From: Anthostomella pinea
Taxonomy: Eukaryota > Ascomycota > Sordariomycetes > Xylariales > Xylariaceae
NCBI GenBank assembly: GCA_963556695.1
Contig: CAUWAG010000003.1
Span: 6,944,001 to 7,008,000, forward strand
Direction: 5' to 3'
Length of the DNA: 64,000 bases
Below the pieces are notes generated by a model. That model made no database searches. It was given only the letters and a program-made list of their open reading frames with translations, and had not been told where the DNA came from. Each line of letters starts with the position of its first letter. The first letter of the stretch is position 1. A program made the translations under genes and the position numbers. This document shows positions 42,484 through 51,458 of the stretch, one piece after another.

Positions 42484-43540
42484 GGCTACACCTCACGTAG
42501 AAGGCCCGGAGGAGCCTCCTAGTTTGAAGTGTACACCAACGCACAATTACTTGCGACAGTCGAAACCTCGCAACAGATCCGAGGGTCGAGCCTTGTGATT
42601 CCCGCAGCCTACACTATGTACTCTGTTCGACTTGTGCGGTCGGGCTGCGATTGCGCTGTAGCGTAGGCACTCTGAGGATGGTCGGTTATCGCATATCTTG
42701 GGCGATGAGGGGCCGCGCCAATCGAATGGAGGGTTCCGCCGCAAATCGGATTGTCCTCTCTTTCTCTTCTTCTTCAAGACTGTCGGTACCTGGCCAACCT
42801 GAAACGAAAAGGTGAGGCGCGCGTTTGGTCAGAGGCTTCCGCGAGGAGCCCTCGGTGAGGTGGTGAGGTTCGCACAAATGGTTTCTTGGGAACTTCTTGT
42901 CGGGGCGAGGGCCGATGGCAAGACCACCACGGCGCAGTGCGGCCAGGTGACTTCAAACTTGCGCCAACGGCCAACGGCGAACGTCAAAAAAGCGAGCGGA
43001 CGACGAGAAGAAGGTGGGGTGGGACTTGGGGTTTAGCCAACTCTATTGGCTTAGCGAGATCTCCGCTACCAGGGTCCTTAATGCCCTAAGTGTACCTACT
43101 ACCTTCTAGCAGGGGCTAAATGCAGGTGGCCTGGCCCCACCCCCTGGAGCCTGCAGCTGGGGACGTGCTGGCTTCTGTGGGTGAAGCCGGTCAGCAGCAC
43201 TTCACGGCTCCTCGACAGCAGCGAGAAAGCTTCTAGAATAATGTATGGACAGAAAGCCTGCCATTGGGTACGATATCTTGTAGATCGCTCAATGCGCCTC
43301 TTCATGTGGCTATGATGCAAATGAGGCCTTTAGATTTCAGCTGCTCCGATCTTAACGGTGGCAGCCACTTCGTGGATACCCAATACATACTTCTCTCCCC
43401 GCTATCAACCGTCGGTAGACTCGCTCTTGAGAACTCCGCGGCCCAGAACTTATTACGCGGCATGACTCGCGTGAGTCGAGTGGGCGAGGTGCTTGAAACG
43501 GAGCAGTCACCAATCCAATACCTTATACCGGTACACTGAA
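42484..43540. other. promoter region of the NUC-1-like gene and spacer
   Basis: No coding segment is supported. The minus-strand gene starting at 42483 must have its promoter here. The frames present are short and Arg-rich. Confidence 0.45.
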
Positions 43541-44183
43541 CCCTCGTAAGTCTCCGTACACCACCAGTCCAGCAAACAACGATAGATCTATCGTAATTGG
43601 GATAAGCATACTGGCATAAGCATTATAGGTGGTGTTCAGAACGAGAATCATAATCATAATTATGGTGCGTGCCACCCTGGTTGTAGCTAATCACTACTAG
43701 CGCTACCTCTAGTTTGTTCAACCAAGTATACGTAAGGCAAGTATTTTAAGTACTTTTATTATAAATACGGGCGTCTTTTTAAAAAACTCATAAAACTAAA
43801 TGATATAAAAACGATATATTTAATTAAAACACGTTATTTCGTTAAGGTATCGGTATTTTTAATAAGACGCTAGTTTAATATAGTAATTATCTTTTAAATT
43901 AATTATTACGATGCTAGCTAGGCACGCGGGCAGCCTGGCTTATATTTAAAGCTTATCTAAAAAATTCTAAGTGTTCGTTCTTTTTACTGGCTAAAATACT
44001 TGCAAGGGCCTGTTACGGTGTATTTATTTATAATTACAATCTACTTAATTAGTTCTAAACACCACCTTAAAATAATCTTAAAATATTAAAGGTGCTTATT
44101 TCGGTATGCTTATTCTAATATTTTAACTTTTTATTAGTAATGTGAAGTTATTAACATTATACGCGTACAGAGACTTACGAGGG
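43541..44183. mobile_element. palindromic AT-rich element sharing termini with the 29.5-kb MITE
   Basis: The left end reads CCCTCGTAAGTCTCCGTACA and the right end is its complement, GTACAGAGACTTACGAGGG (44165-44183). Inside the left arm, GGTGGTGTTCAGAAC (43627-43641) is matched in the right arm by GTTCTAAACACCACC (44052-44066), so the inverted arms exceed 100 bp. Both arms contain the ATAAGCATAC motif. The centre is strongly AT-rich. No open frame of useful length exists. Confidence 0.65.
43735..44150. other. AT-rich, RIP-like island
   Basis: The sequence is dominated by A and T, TpA steps are frequent and CpA steps scarce, while CpG is kept in several places. This is the dinucleotide pattern expected of repeat-induced point mutation. 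It forms the core of the palindromic element. Confidence 0.6.
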
Positions 44184-45263
44184 CTGAGTGTAGCGACTGG
44201 TTCCCCGACGCGTCAGCATTTGAAAATGATATTATTATTGTCGTCGAGAGCCCACCATCCATCGCCCACTTGGGTCCGACCGAAACCCCAGGGGCGAGTA
44301 CGTAAAAGAAAAGGGATAAACCGGGCGTGGCTTTCCACACACACCGGTTCCTTGCTAGACCTAGAACGCCCCTCGGTCTCGAGTTTGTCGAACCTCTGAC
44401 CCGGCCGGCACGGAGAGCATTGTTGGATATATTGCTCTGCGAGGCATGTCCACGGGTGGTCATTCGTAACATGTTGTAGAGTGTCACGGTATTCTTCCTG
44501 GTAGGAAACTGAAGTAGATTTTGCCCTGCGGCTGTCGTCAATTCCTCAACGGTCGTTGCATAATAGGAGCTGTCACAAAGGAGGCTCGTCGGCCATCCTG
44601 CCATCCTCACTCCTGGGGCGCCTCCCAGCCAATGGTGGGGGTCGCTGGCGGACAACCATGCCACAAAGGGCAGGAGTTCGGTCTCAGCGGGGACGCTACC
44701 TGGCGCGTTACTGCTTGGCTCTTTCATGCCGCCTTGCTTCAAAGGGATCCTTCTGCTGGTCAGATGAAGGCACATACGTAGATGCCTGGGTGGCAGTTGT
44801 TCAGGATGGCGACTTCGCGACGGATGATTCCTGGAGAATCTCATGTGATAGCATACTACCTCGTCTACCGGGACGACACTCGTGTGGGAGCTGACGAAAA
44901 GCATCATGAGGTCGCCACTGCTGCCAGCCATCACTAGATCGCCCAATGGTCCCCGCGGTGGTGTCAGATTTGAGCCAATCGTGAAAGTGAAGTGTGTGTG
45001 TGTGTGTATTCTGTCTGTCTGGAGTGTCCTTGTGCGACAATGGCAGTTTTGTGCCAGAGGGGGCTGGGTCGGGACGGAACAACTAGGTTCCGGTGTCTAC
45101 CTATCAAGGTGCCCGCTGGGCTCACCTTTAATCCAACACTGGAAGACAGTAGATACGATAAGGTACTGGTGGCTGATCCGGTGGCTGGGATCTACATTCT
45201 TACCATCTTAGGCACACCAGCTACCACACACCATCAGGCCTGGGCGTCTGGTGACCCGCCGCA
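44184..45263. other. intergenic region before UBA4
   Basis: A 270-residue minus-strand frame (44946-44134) has no recognised family. Another minus-strand frame near 44540-44220 includes DHPWTCLAEQYIQQCSPC and could be an old gene relic, but no start or splice partner is clear. A short TG array lies at 44993-45006. Confidence 0.35.
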
Positions 45264-46736
45264 ATGAACGCAGACGCAGCCACACACAAGGCCGAGGAGT
45301 TAAGGAGGCAGATCTCGCGGACTGAGAAGGAACTCCAAGATCTGCGCGCCCAGCTCCAAGAGCTCGAGTCATCGTCAACGAACGGCCGCCATGATCACAT
45401 CCCGGAGGAGTCCGGAAGCGGAACGGCAACGGCACCGGCCCCGGGATCGAAGTGGCCCTTGAAGGAAGAAGAGTACGCCCGCTACGGCCGCCAGCTGATC
45501 CTGCCCAGCATCGGCATCAACGGCCAGCTGCGCCTGAAATCCAGCTCGGTCCTCATCATCGGCGCCGGCGGGCTCGGATGTCCCGCCGCCGCATACCTCT
45601 CCGGCGCCGGCGTGGGAACCCTGGGCATCGTCGACGGCGACACCGTGGAAGTGTCCAACCTGCACCGGCAGATCGCGCACAGCACCTCGCGCGTCGGCGC
45701 GCCCAAAGTCGACAGCCTGGCGCAGTACTCTCGCGACCTTAACCCGGAGGTCGCGTACCGCTGTCACGGGGAGCACCTGACGCCGCAGAACGCCGAGGCC
45801 ATCGTCTCGCGGTACGACGTGGTGCTGGACTGCACGGACCACCCAACGAGCCGGTACCTGATCTCGGACGTCTGCGTGCTGCTGCGCAAGCCGCTCGTCT
45901 CGGCGTCGGCGCTGCGCACCGATGGCCAGCTCATCGTGCTGAACAACCCGCCGGCGCCGCCGGGGGCCGCGGACGGCGGCGGGCCGTGCTACCGGTGCGT
46001 GTTCCCCAGGCCGCCGCCGGCCGACAGCGTGGTCAGCTGCGGCGAGGGCGGCATCCTGGGGCCCGTCGTGGGCGTCATGGGCGTGCTGCAGGCGCTCGAG
46101 GCGATCAAGCTGATCGCGGCCGGTATCGGAAAGGGAGACAATGCAGACCCGAAACAGTGGAATGCGCCGAGCTTGCTCCTGTTCTCTGCGACATCGTCTG
46201 AACCATTTCGGTCGATTCGCATGCGGAGCCGGAAACCGAAGTGTTTCGCCTGCTCGGCTGAGTCGACGTTGACTTTGAAAGAACTGAAATCCGGATCGCT
46301 AGATTATGTCCAATTCTGCGGCGTGTCGACACCGATCAGCGTACTGAGACCCGAGGAAAGGATCAGTGCTGCTGACTACAACGATATTCTGGCTCAGGGG
46401 CTCAATACAACGAGCCTCCTGCTGGACGTCCGCGAGAAGGAGCACTTTGACATTGCTAGCATACCGGGGGCCATTCATGTGCCATTCTCCGCGTTCCAGG
46501 CCAAGTATCGGTCCACGACTGGTGGCGAGAAGCCGTCCCTTGATTGGCTTCCTGAAGAGACGCCCTCGGAAGCCCCGATCTATGTCGTCTGCAGGGTCGG
46601 GAACGACTCGCAGCTAGTGGCCCGAAAGTTGAAAGATATGGGTATCGACAGCGACGGAAAACGATTCGTAGGAGATATAAAGGGGGGAATGCGGGCCTGG
46701 AAACGAGAAGTAGACGGCACAATGCCTTTCACATAG
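45264..46736 (+). CDS. UBA4: adenylyltransferase and sulfurtransferase (Uba4/MOCS3)
   Basis: A single exon of 490 residues. A short coiled coil (AEELRRQISRTEKELQDLRA, about 10-38) precedes an E1-like ThiF domain: RYGRQLILPSIGINGQ, IIGAGGLGCPAAAYL (nucleotide loop, about 97-111), GDTVEVSNLHRQIAH and LDCTDHPTSRY. Zinc cysteines are CYRC (about 242-245) and CFAC (about 327-330). The thioester-type Cys lies in VSCGEGGILGPVVG (about 258). The C-terminal rhodanese domain (about 355-490) has DVREKEHFDIASIPGAIHV and an active-site Cys in VVCRVGND (about 442). Uba4 adenylates and thiocarboxylates Urm1, supplying sulfur for thiolation of wobble uridines in tRNA and for urmylation. In many fungi the same protein also serves molybdopterin synthase. 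All key residues are present. Confidence 0.96.
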   Translation: MNADAATHKAEELRRQISRTEKELQDLRAQLQELESSSTNGRHDHIPEESGSGTATAPAPGSKWPLKEEEYARYGRQLILPSIGINGQLRLKSSSVLIIGAGGLGCPAAAYLSGAGVGTLGIVDGDTVEVSNLHRQIAHSTSRVGAPKVDSLAQYSRDLNPEVAYRCHGEHLTPQNAEAIVSRYDVVLDCTDHPTSRYLISDVCVLLRKPLVSASALRTDGQLIVLNNPPAPPGAADGGGPCYRCVFPRPPPADSVVSCGEGGILGPVVGVMGVLQALEAIKLIAAGIGKGDNADPKQWNAPSLLLFSATSSEPFRSIRMRSRKPKCFACSAESTLTLKELKSGSLDYVQFCGVSTPISVLRPEERISAADYNDILAQGLNTTSLLLDVREKEHFDIASIPGAIHVPFSAFQAKYRSTTGGEKPSLDWLPEETPSEAPIYVVCRVGNDSQLVARKLKDMGIDSDGKRFVGDIKGGMRAWKREVDGTMPFT

Positions 46737-47026
46737 CCATTACACACACAAGCAGTAAAACTATCAAATATTTTGATTTTGATCTGGGAAGAGGGGTTCG
46801 CATGTCTGCCTGAATCCATACCAATCCCTCCTGCTGTTGATACATGTGCGCCAACGCCAACCCGCGTTGAAAACCTTCTGTGTTTCCCTCAGGAAGGGGA
46901 AAGTCGGAGGCCATACCGCAATGCCCTAGGATAAGCACTAGTAAACTGATCAGATGAACAATTCAATGCTGCCTGCAATTTTCCTGCTCGTGACGCCCTG
47001 AGTGAGCCTAGTCCTTCACTATCACA
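46737..47026. other. short convergent 3' spacer
   Basis: This 290-bp gap lies between the stop codons of UBA4 (plus) and PAM17 (minus) and must contain both 3' ends. It carries one GGATAAGCACTAG half-motif near 46929-46941. Confidence 0.4.
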
Positions 47027-47819
47027 CTAAACAAAGCTCGTACGCTTCTTGTTGAATGCTCTTTGGTCCTTCATCCACTGTCTGTAGCCGGCTACACTCG
47101 AGATCTTCTCGCCGTAGAAATCAGGGACTGTCAAATCAAACGTCAGCATTGCGAAACACCCAATTGAAGCACAGTAAAAGCGTACCCGCATTCCCACTCA
47201 GAGAGCTGTTGCTCGGGTCGACTCGGTTCTTCTTAATCCGTGCAAAGAACTCGGATTCCTTCACAGCCATGGGTTGCTTGACGCCGCGCTTGAAGGTGTA
47301 GAACAACGCAGATCCCAAGCTCGGCCCGGCCAACCAACCCAGCCCCATGAAGCTCAGCGTCACTATGCCCAGCGCGAAGAAGGGGTCCATCGGCACCTTG
47401 CTCAGCAGCGAGTCCATGTCCAGGTTTACCAGCAGCGCCGTGCCCACCGCGCCGCCCGTGACCATTGTGAATATGCTGCTCACCAGCTGGAACCGCCGCC
47501 GGGTCTTGCGCAAGGTGAAGAAGCCGTTCCAGTCGAGCGGCACCGACGAGGATTCCGGCGCGGTCGAGGGTGTGGTGGGGGAGGCGGTCGTTGTGGCATG
47601 GCGTCGGGATGCCAGCTGGCATTGGAGGGATATGGTCTTGCGGGTCGTGGGCGGCAGCTTGGTCGAGACGTGCCTCGCGGCCCGGGCGCTGCATTGCCGT
47701 TGTGCGAGCAACGCCAGCGACGAGTATGCGCAGCTTGCCCCTCCTCCTCTCTTGAGCAGGCCTCGAGCGCCCATGACGCCGAAGCGCGATGCGGTCGTGG
47801 TGGTGGCGGTCAACATCAT
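47027..47819 (-). CDS. PAM17: presequence translocase-associated motor subunit Pam17
   Basis: Two exons, 47819-47186 and 47127-47027, encode 244 residues. The N-terminus (MMLTATTTTASRFGVMGARG with further Arg and Ser) is a mitochondrial presequence. The family core follows: LDWNGFFTLRKTRRRFQLV, a first membrane segment (SSIFTMVTGGAVGTALLV), LLSKVPMDPFFALGIVTLSF with the second segment, GWLAGPSLGSALFY and EFFARIKKNRVDPSNSSLSG. The small last exon (VPDFYGEKISSVAGYRQWMK) is needed to complete the conserved C-terminus and is easily missed, since the frame runs on to a stop inside the intron. Pam17 sits in the inner membrane and helps organise the TIM23 import motor (Pam16/18 with mtHsp70). Confidence 0.93.
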
Positions 47820-49143
47820 TTCACCTCATTTGATGCTACTGTTTCTCGTCGATGTCACACCGGGGGTATCGAAAAGTTGTTGCTGTGGAGTGGAGAGTTT
47901 TGTCGTTATGTACCAGCAAGCTCTCGGAGCTTGACGTCGTTGGGGTTCGAAAAGTTCACAGAAGGTGGAAGGAAGCTTTGGGCGCTTGGATCAGGCTGAG
48001 GCTCCTGTGTCTAGCCGTTGTGCACGGGCCATCTTTACGAAAGGTCAAACCCTGCTTCCTTCACCCGCCCTTTGAAGTCTCCAGGTCTATCGACATCGAT
48101 CATGCTGAACATCGCGTGTCATTATTTGAATGATTGATCCTTGAGTTTAAAGTCACACACCGCTGCCTATGGCGCCATGATGCATTGTTCTGCTGAGCGC
48201 AATGCTGGGAAATCGAGGGTATCTAGGAGTCCAATGTACTGCAGTTTTCGAAACCTACGAGCTGCTACTGGTGTTTCTGAAGACTCATTAAGCATACTTA
48301 TGATGAACCATAAATCGTATTGCATCCGAGGTTCGTGGTTCTTGAGTAAGCTTGTATGGTGTTCTCCCCTTCTCCACCTTTCCGGGCGATAATGCTTGGA
48401 AAAGCATTCGTACTTCTGAGTGGCCCAAAAGCATGCATGTTTGCATCACCCAAGGCTTATAAGCACATATTGTGTGCTAAGGACGATACTCTCTGTTCAG
48501 CACCGCGTGGTGATCATATATCCGCAGCAGGAACCCCGAGACTATACGGGTAACTCGGGGTTGAACTCATAGCTAAGCCGTGGGCTTGTGCCTTTTCAAG
48601 AGACGACGCCTCAAGCAGGAACTCCTACTTTGCAATCATCAATGATCGATAGTACCTTATACCGCTTCCCTGACAGTTTCTCAGTCAACTCGAATGTATG
48701 ATACGGTTTGCCATTATATTCAAGAAGAACATGCAATTCGACTATACACTCAACTCCGACACAGTGGAACGTTCTTTTGACATCCGCCATCTGTCGTCGA
48801 AGCCTAACTCACATAAGGAAACAGACAAAAAAAGGGCAGAAGTCGAGGAAGGAAGGCATAAGAAAAGAATGTTTCGACCGCTAGAGGAATCGAACCACTG
48901 TGCTGAGAATACCTTGTAAGAATACTTTAAGAATACTGCGCTAGGCCGTACCAACCCGGCTACCAGACAAATCTGATAAATTCGTATATATATATCCCGT
49001 GCCGTTGGGGGAGAGGGATAGGTGGCTGGGGTATAAGGTTCGTAGTGTGGCGGCTGGGAAACTTTGCCTTGAATCAATTTTCTCATGAAAGCTTAGCTTG
49101 CAACGTCATGTACGGATATGGATGGATGAATGGCTGGCTGGCT
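47820..49143. other. intergenic region with a tRNA-like segment
   Basis: No protein gene is supported. The promoter of PAM17 lies at its left end. A minus-strand segment at 48874-48972 has RNA polymerase III-type internal boxes. Confidence 0.45.
48874..48972 (-). ncRNA. tRNA-like (or tRNA-derived) segment, acceptor stem not pairing
   Basis: On the minus strand, TAGCCGGGTTGG (48962-48951) resembles an A box. GGTTCGATTCC (48896-48886) is a perfect B box at normal distance for a tRNA with an intron or long variable arm. The 3' side continues CTCTAGCGGTCG, but no matching 5' acceptor strand is present. The centre holds three GTATTCTY units. T-runs follow downstream. It could be a decayed tRNA or a SINE head. 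Confidence 0.3.
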
Positions 49144-49209
49144 GGATGGATGGATGGATGGATGGATGGATGGATGGATGGATGGATGGATGGATGGATG
49201 GATGGATGG
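49144..49209 (+). repeat. (GGAT)n microsatellite
   Basis: About sixteen uninterrupted GGAT units. The array directly abuts the first recognisable codons of the glucosaminidase relic. Confidence 0.95.
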
Positions 49210-50808
49210 TATGATACCATGTTCTATGTCAACGGGCTGCCTTTCCAAGTCATCGGTGGAGGATATTCGGCAGACATGTTCCTGCGGTGGGACGACGCCA
49301 AGTTCAGCGCGCAGGCCAGAATGATGCTGGACTTGGACCTCAAAATGGTACGGCTGGAAGGCAAGAACGAACACCCGGAACTATACGACACTGCAGACCG
49401 TCTAGGTTTCATAGTTATGGCTGGATAGGAGTGCTACGATAAACGGGAGCCATGGACTTACAATGATAATCTGGTCGTCAAGGCCGAGTGGACAGAAAGC
49501 GACTACGGCCTCGGCAATGTGAGCATGCGCCATGAAGCCCTGATGCGGCAAGGCCATACGAGTATGTTGGCTTATTTAATGGCAGCGATTTCTGGCCAGA
49601 CGACAAGGCAGCAGAGATGTACCTGGCTTCGTTAAAGCGGCAGACTGGCAGATGCCTGTAATCGCCTCCGCAGGGAAAGAAGCTTCCCACAAGCTCTTGG
49701 TCCTTCGGAGTTGAAAATGGATGGACCTTATGACTGGGTGCCGCCCAACTATTAGTACGACGTCGAGCCTTCAGAACTGAGAAGACCGACTAGGGGCTGC
49801 ATTTGGGTTCGGTTCTGAGCTGGGTGCTGAAGTCGGAACACCCGAGCTTAGTAGTTTGAAGAACTTCTTGTCAGAGGCTGATATGGATGACTTATGAAGG
49901 CAACCGAACAAGGGACCATACAACATGTCAACCAATGTGTCCTCGTCCTACGACCGCAAGATATACAATGACACGCTCTGGAAGCGCCACGGAGCCCCAT
50001 CATCGCTGGATGACTACCTCTTCAAAGCCCAGATCATGGATTACGAAGCCACACGGGCACAGTTTGAAGCCGTCTCGTCCTTCTGGAATACCGAATGGCC
50101 GGCTACAGGGTTGATCTATTGGAGGTTGAACAACGCCTTGCCGAGCTTGCATTGGAACTTGTTCGACTACTCCCTACACCCTGCAGGTACTTACTACGGC
50201 GCCAAGGTTGGGGCCAGAAAGGAACACCTTGCTTACGACTATCTCAAGAAGGGAGTCTATCTGATCAACCACACCATTGACCAAAACGGGTCGCGAAAGG
50301 TACCGGTCGATGTCATGGACAAGAGCAGAAAAACGACCTACAACACCACTAAACTAAGGCCGTCACGACGGAACCAAACACAAACAAGCACATCATCGAC
50401 CTTTCCAAGCCGCTGAAGTCAATCAACGAAGTCACATTCCTCCGACTGACCCTCCAGGACGGGAAGCAAGCCACTCTAAGCCGCAACGTCTACTGGCTCG
50501 CCAAGACAATCGACACGCTCGACTGGGACAGCTCGGGTTGGTTCTACACCCCCGTTACTGAGTACGCCGACTTTACATCCCTGAACAAGCTGCAGACGGC
50601 CAACATATCAGTCTCGTGCGGGACGTCCAAGGGCGGTTTCAACCTGGTCACCTCGGAGGGCGCGGATGTGCCGCCTGTGATGTGGTCGGACAACTATGTC
50701 ACGCTGTGGCCGCATGAGAAGCTGGAGGTGCATCTTGAAGGAATGGGAGATGCAGCCGTGGAGATCAGCGGGAAGAACATCGGGAAGACTGTGTTTCCGT
50801 TACAATAA
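49210..50808 (+). pseudogene. 5'-truncated GH2 exo-beta-D-glucosaminidase relic
   Basis: Collinear protein fragments in changing frames match the C-terminal two thirds of a fungal glycoside hydrolase family 2 exo-beta-D-glucosaminidase. They are [146 protein letters not shown] and VMWSDNYVTLWPHEKLEVH, with a final TAA at 50806-50808. Two TAG codons stand where relatives have Trp (near 49426 and 49754), consistent with C-to-T at CpA on the opposite strand. Several one-base frame changes lie between. The signal peptide and N-terminal jelly-roll region are missing. Intact relatives are secreted and release glucosamine from chitosan ends. Confidence 0.85.
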
Positions 50809-51458
50809 TGGGTAGGTTGGAAATCAAACTCTTGAAGGACGCTTCTTCTTCTTCTTCTTCTTCTTCTTCTTCTTCTTCAGATGTAGCATGAATACAAGTA
50901 TTTCTAACTTAGTGCAGCAAAATCAGAAATGTCGTGGAAAATGTCGTGTACCAACCCATCAAGACTCACAGGGTCTTAACATCAGTATCAAAAGAACAGA
51001 TACATCCTGAAGCAGGATTTTGTGTGGTATCACAAGGCCAAAGGGTTTTTGTTTCAAATCCATCATCCCAACTCCAAAAGGGGGGAGACTTTGGCTGCTC
51101 AGTGATCGGAGAAACTTGGGCCCCATGTGGTTAGCGTCCACCTGCACCCGGGTCGCCCCTGATTGGATAGACGCATAATCCAAATGGATGCCGTCACCAT
51201 TGTCCGCCCACCTGCCCATGGAGTGCACGGTGGCACCTGCAAGATAGCGCCCACTCAGGCTGGACCTCGGGAGCCCGCCCACTGCCCACAGGTAGGTAGT
51301 CCGCCCAGCCACCCACCTGATTTGAATTGTTCGCCCACTGCATCCATGATCGGTGCCCGGTTCTCTCAGCTCCCGCTCTTTCGTATCATCGGCACCCCAA
51401 TCGCCGCTCTGCTCACGAAACTCACACTACGAGTGCCAAAGGTCGGCACGTTTCAGCA
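50809..51458. other. spacer and promoter of the Zn2Cys6 gene
   Basis: It contains a (TTC)n microsatellite at 50842-50878 and then the CT-rich upstream region of the next gene. Several GCCCACC/CGCCCAC repeats occur between 51205 and 51345, spaced 20-60 bases, and could be binding sites. No coding segment is supported. Confidence 0.45.
50842..50878 (+). repeat. (CTT)n microsatellite
   Basis: Twelve or so CTT units without interruption, just downstream of the glucosaminidase relic. Confidence 0.95.

Noticed and set aside
44134..44946. 270-residue open frame on the minus strand
   Set aside because: It has no recognisable domain, a low-complexity-like mix of residues, overlaps open frames on the other strand and the edge of the palindromic element, and lacks splice or start support.
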